Assembly (NCBI GenBank): GCA_963926355.1 | Contig: CAWUWW010000014.1 | Span: 1-29,180, forward strand | Length of the DNA: 29,180 bases | Direction: 5' to 3' | DNA from: SCGC-AAA076-P13 sp963926355 | Lineage (GTDB): Bacteria; Pseudomonadota; Gammaproteobacteria; Magnimaribacterales; D2472 | Shown here: positions 16,170-23,656 of the stretch, piece after piece | Layout of the letters: the number at the start of each line of letters is the position of its first letter | Position numbering within the stretch: position 1 is the first letter of the stretch | Position numbers and translations under genes: made by a program | Notes under the pieces: generated by a model | Told to the model about the DNA's origin: nothing | What the model saw: the letters and a program-made list of their open reading frames with translations, nothing else | Database searches by the model: none

Positions 16170-17166
16170 AATAGCAATTATTGGGAAAGGAAACATCGGC
16201 TGGGCTATTAAAGAATTGCTCAAAGACGATTATGAAATTAAGCATGGAGACATAACCGAAGGACTTGATGCTAGAGACATTGATCAGGTTAGAGCTTTTT
16301 TAGTTGGCGTGGATGCTGTAATTTCCGCAGGACCCTTTGCTATTAATAAAAATATTGGTACTGTTGCCGCTGAAATGGGCATAGGTTATTTTGACTTGAC
16401 TGAAGACGTTGAGACTACAGCATTTATTCGCAGCATAAAAACTAAAAGCGTCATGATTCCTCAATGTGGCTTAGCACCAGGGGCTATAAATATTTGTGCA
16501 GCGAGCTTGATGAAAAAATTTGATAAAGTTAATGAGGTAATGATGAGAGTGGGAGCTCTCCCCCGATTTACAAATAATGAAATGAGTTATTACCTAAGTT
16601 GGTCTACCAATGGCTTAATCAATGAGTACTGCAATGAAGCTGATGCCATATACGAAGGGAAGAGCATAAAGGTATTACCATTAGAGGGAGCTGAAAAGTT
16701 AACTATAGAAGGTGAAGCATACGAAGCTTTTAATACTAGTGGCGGATGTGCAACCATGTGCGAGACCTATGAGAACAAGGTAGATAACCTTTCATATAAA
16801 ACTATTAGATATCCTGGGCACTTAAACCACATGAGATTTCTTTTTAATGATCTTCATTTAAAGAAGAATAAAGAGATACTGGAGAAGCTTTTTGATAAAG
16901 AGGTTCCAAGAACAACAAATGATGTAATTGTCTTTTTTGTGAAAGTAATCGGCGAGATAGATGGGATACTTCAAGAAAAAACTTATTTAAAGAAAATCTA
17001 TGGAGACGATAAGTTTAGTGCAATCCAGTTAACTACAGCATCTGGTATTTGTAGTGCATTGGATATGTATATAAATGGCAAATTATCTTCCGAAGGTTTT
17101 GTTAAACAAGAATCCATAGACTGGGATGACTTTATTGATAACAAATTTGGACAGGTTTATACCTAG
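16159..17166 (+). CDS. Lysine 6-dehydrogenase-like protein (saccharopine dehydrogenase family)
   Basis: The 335-residue protein opens with an NAD(P)-binding Rossmann motif, IAIIGKGNIG, and continues with DAVISAGPFAINK. IPQCGLAPGAIN, YEAFNTSGG and YKTIRYPGH are shared, as I recall, with Geobacillus lysine 6-dehydrogenase and with the C-terminal half of saccharopine dehydrogenases. The expected reaction is oxidative deamination of the lysine epsilon-amino group to aminoadipate semialdehyde. The product would go straight to the aldehyde dehydrogenase encoded by the overlapping upstream gene. Saccharopine dehydrogenase activity is the main alternative, but no lysine-ketoglutarate reductase partner is present. 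The ATG at 16159 with AGGAG is preferred over the TTG at 16156. Confidence 0.8.
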   Translation: MKAKIAIIGKGNIGWAIKELLKDDYEIKHGDITEGLDARDIDQVRAFLVGVDAVISAGPFAINKNIGTVAAEMGIGYFDLTEDVETTAFIRSIKTKSVMIPQCGLAPGAINICAASLMKKFDKVNEVMMRVGALPRFTNNEMSYYLSWSTNGLINEYCNEADAIYEGKSIKVLPLEGAEKLTIEGEAYEAFNTSGGCATMCETYENKVDNLSYKTIRYPGHLNHMRFLFNDLHLKKNKEILEKLFDKEVPRTTNDVIVFFVKVIGEIDGILQEKTYLKKIYGDDKFSAIQLTTASGICSALDMYINGKLSSEGFVKQESIDWDDFIDNKFGQVYT

Positions 17167-17230
17167 TCTTTGTTGATAGTTTTATCTGTTTGAAATAACA
17201 AATATAAAGCTAGAATAAATTATTTAATTA

Positions 17231-17425
17231 CTATTCTTTGTAATCAAAGATTGCTTCCAAAGGAACCTGAAAATAACGAGTTAGCTTTATTGCTAAAGTT
17301 AATGATGGGTCAAATTTACCATTTTCAATGGAATTAATTGTTTGCCTACTCACCGACAGAGCTTCAGCTAAAGTGTTTTGACTAACTTGTTTTTTACTCC
17401 GCAATTCTTTTAATTTATTCTCCAT
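17231..17425 (-). CDS. XRE-family HTH regulator (YozG-like, 64 aa)
   Basis: The whole protein is a single helix-turn-helix domain: LKELRSKKQVSQNTLAEALSV, then SRQTINSIENGKFDPSL (the recognition helix around residues 25-35), then the conserved 'LAIKLTRYFQVPLEAIF' tail. Small regulators of this type are often encoded with a multi-TM partner, as here: the gene overlaps the 3' end of the upstream membrane-protein gene by 11 bp. The likely operator is the perfect palindrome at 17929-17948, upstream of the two-gene operon, which implies autorepression. It acts as a DNA-binding dimer in the cytosol; its inducer is unknown. Confidence 0.88.
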   Translation of the reverse strand: MENKLKELRSKKQVSQNTLAEALSVSRQTINSIENGKFDPSLTLAIKLTRYFQVPLEAIFDYKE

Positions 17426-17879
17426 CGCTTAAATACTCTTTATGGAATCTAAAGCCGCCAATGCCAGTTCCAATTGCAAAGGCCCCAAAGCACTCATAGA
17501 ATCCTATATCAAAATTTAAGTAAGGCGACATGACTGACATTAGCATTCCAAAGCCAACAAAGCTTAAAGCGCCCCACGCTAAAATATAACTGCCATAGCG
17601 GTGCATAAGCTCATCTTGTGTCTTCATAAATTTTGTTGCGAACACGGCGGCCAAAGACCAGCAAATAATTATAAGAGCTCTAACGCATCCATAAAAAATG
17701 GAAGAAGTGGTATCTTCTTCTATGGCCGGGCCTAAGAAGCTATCCACGGTTATTAAATGAATGCCCCAAAATATAGCCCCAACCAAAAATAGCCCATTAG
17801 AAATAAGATAGTTCCTCTTATCCTTTTTGTCTAAAGACTTAATATCAATCCACATGCCGCTATAAGTTATCTTTGCCAT
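17415..17879 (-). CDS. Membrane protein co-encoded with the XRE regulator
   Basis: I do not recognise a named family. With the start at 17879 the product is 154 residues, MAKITYSGMWIDIKSLDKKDK followed by four hydrophobic segments (about residues 27-42, 62-82, 95-115 and 124-140). A KTQDELMHRYGS loop between the second and third is of a kind I recall in small membrane proteins paired with YozG-like regulators. A longer frame with its first ATG at 17993 would read back through the operator and the divergent lipoprotein's 5' region, so it is not credible. The -10 box at 17907-17912 also lies inside that extension, which supports the shorter start. The gene precedes and overlaps the regulator gene. 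Confidence 0.7.
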   Translation of the reverse strand: MAKITYSGMWIDIKSLDKKDKRNYLISNGLFLVGAIFWGIHLITVDSFLGPAIEEDTTSSIFYGCVRALIIICWSLAAVFATKFMKTQDELMHRYGSYILAWGALSFVGFGMLMSVMSPYLNFDIGFYECFGAFAIGTGIGGFRFHKEYLSDGE

Positions 17880-17906
17880 TTTATTATCGTTATTACTAAG
17901 ACCTTT

Positions 17907-17935
17907 AATATATTTAAAATAATAAATAATGTCAA
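17907..17935 (-). promoter_or_regulatory. Sigma-70 promoter of the membrane protein/HTH operon
   Basis: On the minus strand a perfect TTGACA (17935-17930) is followed after exactly 17 bp by TATATT (17912-17907). The predicted start site is near 17900, about 20 bp before the ATG at 17879. The -35 box lies inside the 20-bp palindrome. Confidence 0.7.
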
Positions 17936-17948
17936 GTATACTTGACAT
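17929..17948. promoter_or_regulatory. Perfect 20-bp palindrome, probable operator of the HTH regulator
   Basis: ATGTCAAGTATACTTGACAT is a perfect inverted repeat. Because it is symmetric it holds TTGACA on both strands, so it covers the -35 box of the minus-strand regulator operon and could also serve as the -35 of the divergent lipoprotein gene (a poor -10, TATAGA, lies 16 bp away on the plus strand at 17964-17969). The position and symmetry fit a dimeric XRE protein that represses its own operon. Confidence 0.7.
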
Positions 17949-18003
17949 AAAAAAGATAGAGTTTATAGATGAAATTAAAAACGAAAGGTGCAATACTTAC
18001 ACT

Positions 18004-18495
18004 ATGAAAACAAAACAAATCCTTTCGACCTTCTTTTTACTTATTTTATTCTCTGGATGTGCTCTTATTACTGATGAGTACCAAGCGAATCAGAGAAAGG
18101 TTATAGCCTATCTTCTTGAAGATCTTCCTCTCCCAGACGATGCAGAGATCCTTAAGACACCAACGGTCCTTCTTGGAACGGGCGCGTCTATCTCAGGAAG
18201 AATTATAATGACCTCTAGTTATAGCCCTGCTGAGAACTTAATTTTTTATGGAACAGAAACACTATCTACTGGATGGCAGCTAATTTCATCCAAAGTAGGA
18301 GAAGAAGTCACTTTGGTTTACACAAAAGCCGGAAGGTTTGTAACTATCTACATATCTCCTAAATCTACTGTAGGCGGTTTTATCTCAGGTGACTATGGAA
18401 GTGATATAGATATTTCAGTTGTTCATCCAGATGCAATAGGCATTCAAAACCCCTATGAAGATCTTAATTATAAAGCTTTACCAGAAAGTCCTTAA
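18004..18495 (+). CDS. Small lipoprotein of unknown function
   Basis: The 163-residue product starts MKTKQILSTFFLLILFSGC, a lipoprotein signal peptide with the modified Cys at position 19. No Asp follows at +2 (the next residue is Ala), so outer-membrane sorting is plausible. The mature part includes LPLPDDAEILKTPTVLLGTG and GWQLISSKVGEEVTLVYTKAGRFVTIYI, a pattern I have seen in gammaproteobacterial lipoproteins without known function. A longer frame would start at the ATG inside the palindrome (17929), but the signal peptide fixes the start at 18004. It is divergent from the HTH/membrane-protein operon and may be controlled by the shared palindrome. Confidence 0.75.
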   Translation: MKTKQILSTFFLLILFSGCALITDEYQANQRKVIAYLLEDLPLPDDAEILKTPTVLLGTGASISGRIIMTSSYSPAENLIFYGTETLSTGWQLISSKVGEEVTLVYTKAGRFVTIYISPKSTVGGFISGDYGSDIDISVVHPDAIGIQNPYEDLNYKALPESP

Positions 18496-18518
18496 TTTAA
18501 GAACTTCTTTATAGACAG

Positions 18519-19205
18519 ATGAGCGATTTAAATTTATTAAGTCCTTCACATATTATGGTTTGCATTCTTTGTTTTGCGGGCATTATTTACATACCAAAAT
18601 TCTTTAAAAACTCTAGTGATTTAATTAAATCAAACTTAGTCTATTCAATTATATTCCTGATGATTGTCAACCAAGGGATGGATCTTTATAGAGAAGGATA
18701 CCTTGATGAATGGAAGCTTGGATTGCCCCTTCATTTATGTGACTTTACCTCCTTGTCAGCCGCAATTTATTTGCTAACTAAAAAAAGAGAGTTCTTTTTA
18801 TTTGCATTCTTTTTTGGAATTGCTGGCGGGGGCATGTCTATATTAACTCCTGATATTGCCTATGGGTTTCCGCATATTCCCTACATCCAAAATGAGATTG
18901 GACACTCTCTTATATTGCTGAGCGTTTCTTACGGAATAATAATAGATAACCAAAGACCTTATCTTAAGGATTGTCATAGGATTCTTATTTTTACATCCCT
19001 TCTCTTAGCAATAATGTATTTAGTAAATTATCTATTAGGTCCTCCTGCAAATTATTGGTTTTTGATAGAAAAACCTATAGGGGATAACATAACGATGTTT
19101 ATGAGACCAGAGCCATTCCACGTAATAGACTTATATATTTTGGCAATAATCTTATGCTACGCAATGTATTTGCCATACTTTATAAAAGATAGAGCTAAAG
19201 GCTAA
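18519..19205 (+). CDS. YwaF/TIGR02206-like integral membrane protein
   Basis: The 228-residue protein has six to seven hydrophobic segments. LPLHLCDFTSLSAAIYLLTKK (about residues 69-89) is the signature of the TIGR02206/YwaF family, as is the later LGPPANYWFLIEKP. A PDIAYGFPHIPYIQNEIGHSLILL segment between them completes the pattern. The family's function is unknown to me. It starts 23 bp after the lipoprotein gene and ends 2 bp before the acyltransferase gene, so these three may form one transcript. Confidence 0.72.
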   Translation: MSDLNLLSPSHIMVCILCFAGIIYIPKFFKNSSDLIKSNLVYSIIFLMIVNQGMDLYREGYLDEWKLGLPLHLCDFTSLSAAIYLLTKKREFFLFAFFFGIAGGGMSILTPDIAYGFPHIPYIQNEIGHSLILLSVSYGIIIDNQRPYLKDCHRILIFTSLLLAIMYLVNYLLGPPANYWFLIEKPIGDNITMFMRPEPFHVIDLYILAIILCYAMYLPYFIKDRAKG

Positions 19206-19207
19206 AT

Positions 19208-19834
19208 ATGAATAATAAAAAAATTAATGAAATTGTCTCAACCTCGCAAATACCCAGTAAATATCGAGCTTACCGACCTAAAGTGGTTCAATGGATAGCT
19301 AAAGTATTTCTGAGAGCTTTTAATTGGAAGGTCGAAGGCACTATTCCCCCAGTTAAAGGGAGCGAGAATCTTATAATAATAGCTGGGCCTCATACATCTA
19401 ACTGGGATGGAGTTTTTGGTTTTGCTGCAATACTGGGCTTGGATGCGAAGATTTCTTTTTTTGGAAAATATACACTTTTTACAACTCCTGTATTAGGGTG
19501 GTTTTTAAAATACATGGGAGGCATACCGGTTGATAAAAGCAAACCCGGTTTAGGCCTTACAGATATAGCAATAAAAAATATGTCAAAACTTAACGGCTCT
19601 TTAATTGCTATGTCCCCAGAGGGAACAAGAGCTAAGACTAAAAAATTTAAGACAGGGTTCCTTAGGATAGCAGAGGCTGTAGAAGGAAAGATATTTCTTG
19701 CATCTTTTGACTTTGGAAATAAAAGAATTTTTCTCGATAAATTCTTTGATCCATCTGGGGACAACGACCTAGATTTAGCTTTTGCGAAAGATTATTTTAT
19801 GCAGTTTCAGGCAAAGCGACCAGAAAATTACTAG
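19208..19834 (+). CDS. PlsC-type lysophospholipid/1-acylglycerol-phosphate acyltransferase
   Basis: The 208-residue protein carries the acyltransferase motif I, HTSNWD (H62-D67, the HX4D catalytic pair). A GGIPVDKSK block (104-112) matches motif II/III, and SPEGTRAKTKKFKTGF (136-151) is the EGTR motif. There is no strong N-terminal signal; the segment around 25-40 is amphipathic and may attach to the membrane. These enzymes transfer an acyl chain to a lysophospholipid or similar acceptor on the cytosolic face. The exact acceptor is undetermined, and the short C-terminus resembles the 'glycerol acyltransferase' subgroup rather than PlsC itself. It starts 2 bp after the upstream gene. Confidence 0.82.
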   Translation: MNNKKINEIVSTSQIPSKYRAYRPKVVQWIAKVFLRAFNWKVEGTIPPVKGSENLIIIAGPHTSNWDGVFGFAAILGLDAKISFFGKYTLFTTPVLGWFLKYMGGIPVDKSKPGLGLTDIAIKNMSKLNGSLIAMSPEGTRAKTKKFKTGFLRIAEAVEGKIFLASFDFGNKRIFLDKFFDPSGDNDLDLAFAKDYFMQFQAKRPENY

Positions 19835-19923
19835 CTCTTTCCTATCTCTAGAATTTATTTAATCCATAATAATAGAATTTTTTTGGTAAACTTTATGACT
19901 TTCAACAAGCTCAAGGGTTAAAA

Positions 19924-20637
19924 ATGCAAAACAAGTTAGCAATACTATCTCATGAAGAAGATGTTTCAATAATTACATTAGATGATGGAAAGGCAAATGT
20001 TTTTTCACCAGCAATGATTAAGGCAGTGAATGAATGCCTGGATGAGGTTCCTACTGAAAAAGGGGCACTGATAATAACCGGCAGGCCTGGTATGTTTTCT
20101 GCTGGGTTTGACTTAAAAATTATAGGCACTGGGGACATAACGGCAATAAGAGAGATGTCATTGAATGGCTTTAAACTACTATCAAGAATCTTCTCATTCC
20201 CAAGACCAGTTTTAGCTGCATGTTCAGGGCATGGCATAGCATTAGGCACATTTCTATTGTGCTGCTGTGACTATCGCATAGGGGCTAAAGGAAAGTTCCT
20301 AGTTGGCGCTAACGAGATGAGAACCAATATGGTTATACCAACGCCAATTCTTGAACTAATTAAGTATAGGGTCTCTCAGGCTCATAAATATAGAGCAATA
20401 TTAGGTGCCGAAATGTATTCCATAGAAGGTGCTATTGAAGCAGGTCTCATGGATGAGGTTGTAGAATCAGACAAACTAATGGAAGCATCTCTTGCAAAGG
20501 CTAAGGATTTAGCAACATTAGGCCACCCAAGTTATAGCTTAACAAAAGAGCTTCATACAGAAGAAACAGCCAAAAAAATCAATGATGCAATTAATGGATT
20601 TGACCCTGATGCAGAACCATTAATTCACTCTAAGTGA
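19924..20637 (+). CDS. Crotonase (enoyl-CoA hydratase/isomerase) family protein
   Basis: The 237-residue protein has the crotonase core. DDGKANVFSPAMI opens the family region, ITGRPGMFSAGFDLK (56-70) forms the first oxyanion-hole strand, and ACSGHGIALGTFLLCCCDYRIG gives the second (GHGIALG). The acidic residue in the LVGANEM segment takes the place of the hydratase's second Glu, while the first catalytic Glu position is occupied by Thr-Phe in this helix, so hydratase chemistry is uncertain. Family members act on acyl-CoA substrates as hydratases, isomerases or hydrolases. A good AAGGG lies 6 nt before the ATG. The stop overlaps the acetyltransferase GTG start. Confidence 0.8.
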   Translation: MQNKLAILSHEEDVSIITLDDGKANVFSPAMIKAVNECLDEVPTEKGALIITGRPGMFSAGFDLKIIGTGDITAIREMSLNGFKLLSRIFSFPRPVLAACSGHGIALGTFLLCCCDYRIGAKGKFLVGANEMRTNMVIPTPILELIKYRVSQAHKYRAILGAEMYSIEGAIEAGLMDEVVESDKLMEASLAKAKDLATLGHPSYSLTKELHTEETAKKINDAINGFDPDAEPLIHSK

Positions 20638-21140
20638 ATTCAAAACCTAATTTAGATCTATCTCTCTTTACTGAAACGCCTGATAAGGACGTCTTGGATA
20701 TATTATATTCCTTGAATCAAGAGAATACGCCCGAGGTTGGAAATTTAGAATCTATTGATGAGCTATCAAAGCTTATAGATTTAAGTGCTATAAACTTCCT
20801 TGTTCTAAAAGATGAAGAGATTGTTGGATTTATAATTTGTTTTAGAGAGAAGTCTGGGTATCGCTCTTTGAACTATAGATTTTTTAATAAATCAGAAAAT
20901 AAGTTTCTTTATATTGATAGAGTGGTGATTAAAGAGGGTTATAGGCGAGATGGAGCAGGCACTCTTCTATATAATCACTTAAGCAAGATCGCAGGTCTTG
21001 AAGGACTCCCAATCTGCTGCGAAGTAAATACAAAGCCTATAAATCAAATATCATTAAATTTTCATTCTAAAAATAAATATATCGAAGTTGGAGAGCGCCA
21101 TTTCGACGATCACTCTGTAATCTACCTAAAGAAGAAATAA
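20634..21140 (+). CDS. GNAT family N-acetyltransferase
   Basis: The 168-residue frame begins with GTG in the GTGA overlap with the crotonase stop, a common translational-coupling arrangement. The acetyl-CoA binding strand and loop are recognisable as LYIDRVVIKEGYRRDGAGTLLY: a hydrophobic strand with R/Q-x-x-G-x-G/A. The middle FLVLKDEEIVGFIICFRE is the usual beta4 region, and the late NLNFHSKN-like segment (LNFHSKNKYIEVGERHF) matches the C-terminal 'FYxKxGF' zone. The substrate is unknown. No ATG lies near the start and no clear Shine-Dalgarno is seen, consistent with coupling. Confidence 0.72.
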   Translation: MNSKPNLDLSLFTETPDKDVLDILYSLNQENTPEVGNLESIDELSKLIDLSAINFLVLKDEEIVGFIICFREKSGYRSLNYRFFNKSENKFLYIDRVVIKEGYRRDGAGTLLYNHLSKIAGLEGLPICCEVNTKPINQISLNFHSKNKYIEVGERHFDDHSVIYLKKK

Positions 21141-21187
21141 TTCTAGAATTGTGTATTATTAATACTTAGTTAATTTACTTATAGCTT

Positions 21188-22072
21188 ATGTTTCTAGAGA
21201 CAACCCTTTTACTTAAAACAATGTTGATATTATCTGCCCAACTTTCTGTTGTTCTGGGTGGCTGCTTTTATTTTATAAGAGGCGCTAATAAAGCTTACAA
21301 AACTGACTCCACCTTTCTCGGGATGTCCTTCAAAGGATCAATGAACATGAAGAGACAGCTCGACCTAATTCCATATTTCAAGGCACCCTTAGAATACCCT
21401 ATGAAGATGTTTAAAAGAATAGAGGAGGCATATAACCCAGAAACAAAGCGACTGGATTCAGCTTATGATGATTTAAAGGAGGCCCAAAATAGAGTTGAAG
21501 TTCTTCAGTTTTTAAAAGATGGTTATAAATACGCAAACGGCGGTGATTGGATATATTCTATCTTTGTATTATGGGCTTTAGCACTTTTTGCTACTGTCTT
21601 TTTCGCATCGACCGGTATAAATATTTATGTAGGCATGGCCTTATTTACCTTTCAAAGCATAGTTTTTGGACCTTTTCTTGGTTTGATAATGCTTGAGATG
21701 GACGAGAATGATGGGTATAAAGCATTAAAAATTGTGTTCCTTGTGACCTTACTTACAGGGTTTGTTGGCTATAGTGATATTTATTCATTTTCAGAGAATA
21801 ATTTTTTAGCAGTTTTCTTACTATTTTCTTTATTAGGGCTAATTGTTTTTGAATTCATAAGAGCGATCAAAGGTCTTAGCAGGAAAGCAGTTAAAGCAAA
21901 GGCTATTTTTGGAGCATTTATTTTCTCTCTATTTTTACTCTTTGATTTTAATTTGATTGCCAAAGGTGAGTATATGGCAAATAACTGGGACTCTGCTTTT
22001 GAATTGGCTTTTACGATTTATCTAGATATCATGAACTTATTGCTTGAAATATTAGATGCAATGAGTGATTAA
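21188..22072 (+). CDS. Bax inhibitor-1-like multi-pass membrane protein
   Basis: The 294-residue protein has hydrophobic segments at about residues 8-30, 121-140, 147-169, 179-195, 204-223 and 238-256. Its C-terminus, from DFNLIAKGEY to FTIYLDIMNLLLEIL (253-288), closely recalls the Bax inhibitor-1/YccA tail (FDTQLI... ALxLYLDxINLFLxIL). The N-terminal half is unlike BI-1: one TM, then a polar stretch of about 90 residues (31-120) rich in Lys, Glu and Asp. BI-1 proteins are proposed calcium-leak channels or protease regulators. I treat the family call as probable but unproven. The gene is followed 27 bp later by another membrane-protein frame. Confidence 0.5.
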   Translation: MFLETTLLLKTMLILSAQLSVVLGGCFYFIRGANKAYKTDSTFLGMSFKGSMNMKRQLDLIPYFKAPLEYPMKMFKRIEEAYNPETKRLDSAYDDLKEAQNRVEVLQFLKDGYKYANGGDWIYSIFVLWALALFATVFFASTGINIYVGMALFTFQSIVFGPFLGLIMLEMDENDGYKALKIVFLVTLLTGFVGYSDIYSFSENNFLAVFLLFSLLGLIVFEFIRAIKGLSRKAVKAKAIFGAFIFSLFLLFDFNLIAKGEYMANNWDSAFELAFTIYLDIMNLLLEILDAMSD

Positions 22073-22083
22073 TAAACCCCCAA

Positions 22084-22088
22084 AGGAG
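22084..22088 (+). promoter_or_regulatory. Shine-Dalgarno with no canonical start codon behind it
   Basis: AGGAG in CAAAGGAGAA has no ATG, GTG or TTG in frame with the following membrane-protein gene at a usable distance. The nearest candidate is ATC at 22100, 11 nt away. See the finding on this start. Confidence 0.5.
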
Positions 22089-22162
22089 AAATCAGCAATA
22101 TCAGTTTTACAATTAAGAAAGGCATACAGGGCGGCATTGAAACAACAAACAATAATTATGTT

Positions 22163-22705
22163 GTGATATGGGCAAATGGGATAATTACAATTTTATTAGG
22201 TATTTTAGCTAGCGTAACCGTTATTGGTATATTGATTGTTCCAGCAATTATTGGTGGATATATAGAGTCATTAATAAGAGTTAGAAGGGGAGAGGACGTC
22301 AAAATAGGGCATTTTTTTAAAACCGGCTTTGATCAATGGTGGTCATTATTCCTGCTATCGCTTTTATTATTCCTGGGGATATTTACTGGATACTTGATGT
22401 TAATAATTCCAGGAATTTATTTGAGTGTCGCGTGGATGTTTGTTTTTTATGTAAAACTAGATAGAGACATCTCAATTACTGAGGCATTTAGAGTGTCAAT
22501 GGATTTAGTTTCTGATACAGGCTGGTGGTTATTATTTTTATATTCATTAATAATTGGAATTAGCCAGCAGATTTTATCTATCATACCTATTGTTAACTTC
22601 CTGCTTATCTTTTTATTCCCTTATTTCTCTATGATGTACATAGAGGCGTATATACTTATTACGGACAAAAAAAGTAGTTTAGAAAATCTTATACATGAAG
22701 GATAA
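22163..22705 (+). CDS. Multi-pass membrane protein of unknown function
   Basis: The given start is the first canonical codon, a GTG with no ribosome site. The frame stays open back to a TAA at 22073 and reads ISFTIKKGIQGGIETTNN just upstream, so the true start may be the ATC at 22100 behind AGGAG. The protein has hydrophobic segments near residues 5-30, 56-68 and 73-95, plus more around 115-165. GGYIESLIRVRRGEDVKIGHFF, a D-x-W-W turn, and LMLIIPGIYLSVAW with EAFRVSMDLV look like the DUF975/glycerophosphodiesterase-membrane-domain kind of small integral protein. Its function is unknown. It is followed 5 bp later by the Cys-rich gene and probably shares its transcript. Confidence 0.65.
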   Translation: MIWANGIITILLGILASVTVIGILIVPAIIGGYIESLIRVRRGEDVKIGHFFKTGFDQWWSLFLLSLLLFLGIFTGYLMLIIPGIYLSVAWMFVFYVKLDRDISITEAFRVSMDLVSDTGWWLLFLYSLIIGISQQILSIIPIVNFLLIFLFPYFSMMYIEAYILITDKKSSLENLIHEG

Positions 22706-22710
22706 AAAAT

Positions 22711-22902
22711 ATGTCAACTTATAAATGTGATGCATGCGGAATGTCAGTTAACGCAACTTGTGGCGAATGCGACGCACCGCTAGTTAATGGAATGCTTGAT
22801 CTGGATAATGGAAGCCAAGTTCAAATATCAGAATGCCCAAATAGCCACGGGAAGATTAAATCTCCATTGTGTTGTGGTAATGATATGAGCTGTTCTATCT
22901 AA
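22711..22902 (+). CDS. Small Cys-rich metal-binding protein (63 aa)
   Basis: Eight Cys and one His lie in 63 residues: CDAC (6-9), CGEC (17-20), C42 with H46, C54-C55 and C61. The first two pairs make a classic zinc-ribbon or rubredoxin-like knuckle pair, while CPNSH and CCGNDMSC could form a second site. No enzyme domain is present. I do not recognise a named family, though the 'YKCDACGM...' start and 'P.CCG..M.C' end look like a conserved design. AAGGA lies 8 nt before the ATG. The stop TAA directly abuts the stop of the convergent barrel gene. Confidence 0.72.
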   Translation: MSTYKCDACGMSVNATCGECDAPLVNGMLDLDNGSQVQISECPNSHGKIKSPLCCGNDMSCSI

Positions 22903-23595
22903 TTAGAAATTGATTTGATAGCCAATTTTAAAGGTGCTGTCAAAAACCTTACTAGATGAGAGCTCAACGCTGAAAGCAGTTCTTTTTGTTATGTTATACA
23001 GAAAGCTTGCACCGTATTTTTGATCTGTCTCTTCGCTGAGAACGAATTCAACAACTGCAGGGCATACCGTCTCAACGGGACAAGTCTTTTGAACTACGTC
23101 TGATTCTTTTGAATAATCTGCAAATATCTTTCCTTCCCACTGATTACTATCCCCAAATCTAATACCAGCTATAACGTTAGCTTGCGCATCATCTTCTGAA
23201 AATGAATTGATATCTCCTTCGATAGAAGTTGTTTTGACTCCAAACTCTCCATAAACATCAAAAAAGTTTTTAATACCCAGGTTGACTCCTTTGGCCGAAA
23301 CATTGCTTAGCAAATCACCGATCCCAATTTGAGCTCCTATTCTTGCAGCATTAACAATCCTGTCGTAGGAGTCATCTTTTGTATCTACTCCCTCAGCTTT
23401 TCTTTCTACAACTAGATATAAAGGACCGGGCAGGGCAACTGAAAGCCTTGCACCAATTCCAGTTTTCTCTGTTTGAATTACGTCAATTCCAAGCGAGGTG
23501 TACCTATATTCATTAGCCTCTCTTCCAAGTCTTCCTTCTTCTGCAAAAGCAGAAATTGTAAATATTAAAGCGGCAATTAAATTAAAAGATTTCAT
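22903..23595 (-). CDS. Outer-membrane beta-barrel protein, hypothetical
   Basis: The 230-residue product has a signal peptide (MKSFNLIAALIFTISAFAEEG, cleavage at about residue 18, A-F-A). Alternating hydrophobic and polar strands follow, such as GIGARLSVALPGPLYLVVERKAEG and GASFLYNITKRTAFSVELSSS. The protein ends KIGYQINF, with the terminal Phe expected of barrels inserted by the BAM complex. Two Cys in CPVETVC may form a loop disulfide. No transport or enzyme role can be read. It lies 104 bp downstream of typA, after its terminator, so it should have its own promoter, but I could not identify a convincing one. Confidence 0.72.
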   Translation of the reverse strand: MKSFNLIAALIFTISAFAEEGRLGREANEYRYTSLGIDVIQTEKTGIGARLSVALPGPLYLVVERKAEGVDTKDDSYDRIVNAARIGAQIGIGDLLSNVSAKGVNLGIKNFFDVYGEFGVKTTSIEGDINSFSEDDAQANVIAGIRFGDSNQWEGKIFADYSKESDVVQKTCPVETVCPAVVEFVLSEETDQKYGASFLYNITKRTAFSVELSSSKVFDSTFKIGYQINF

Positions 23596-23656
23596 ATATT
23601 AATATTAACAGAAAGTGTATAAAGAAATCTCCAAAACGGATAACCATAAATTTATA

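Noticed and set aside
19390..19764. 124-codon minus-strand frame opposite the acyltransferase gene
   Set aside because: It lies fully inside a gene with conserved HX4D and EGTR motifs and has no family features of its own.
21139..21150. 12-bp palindrome AATTCTAGAATT after the GNAT stop as an operator
   Set aside because: It is short, AT-rich, likely by chance, and has no promoter boxes around it.
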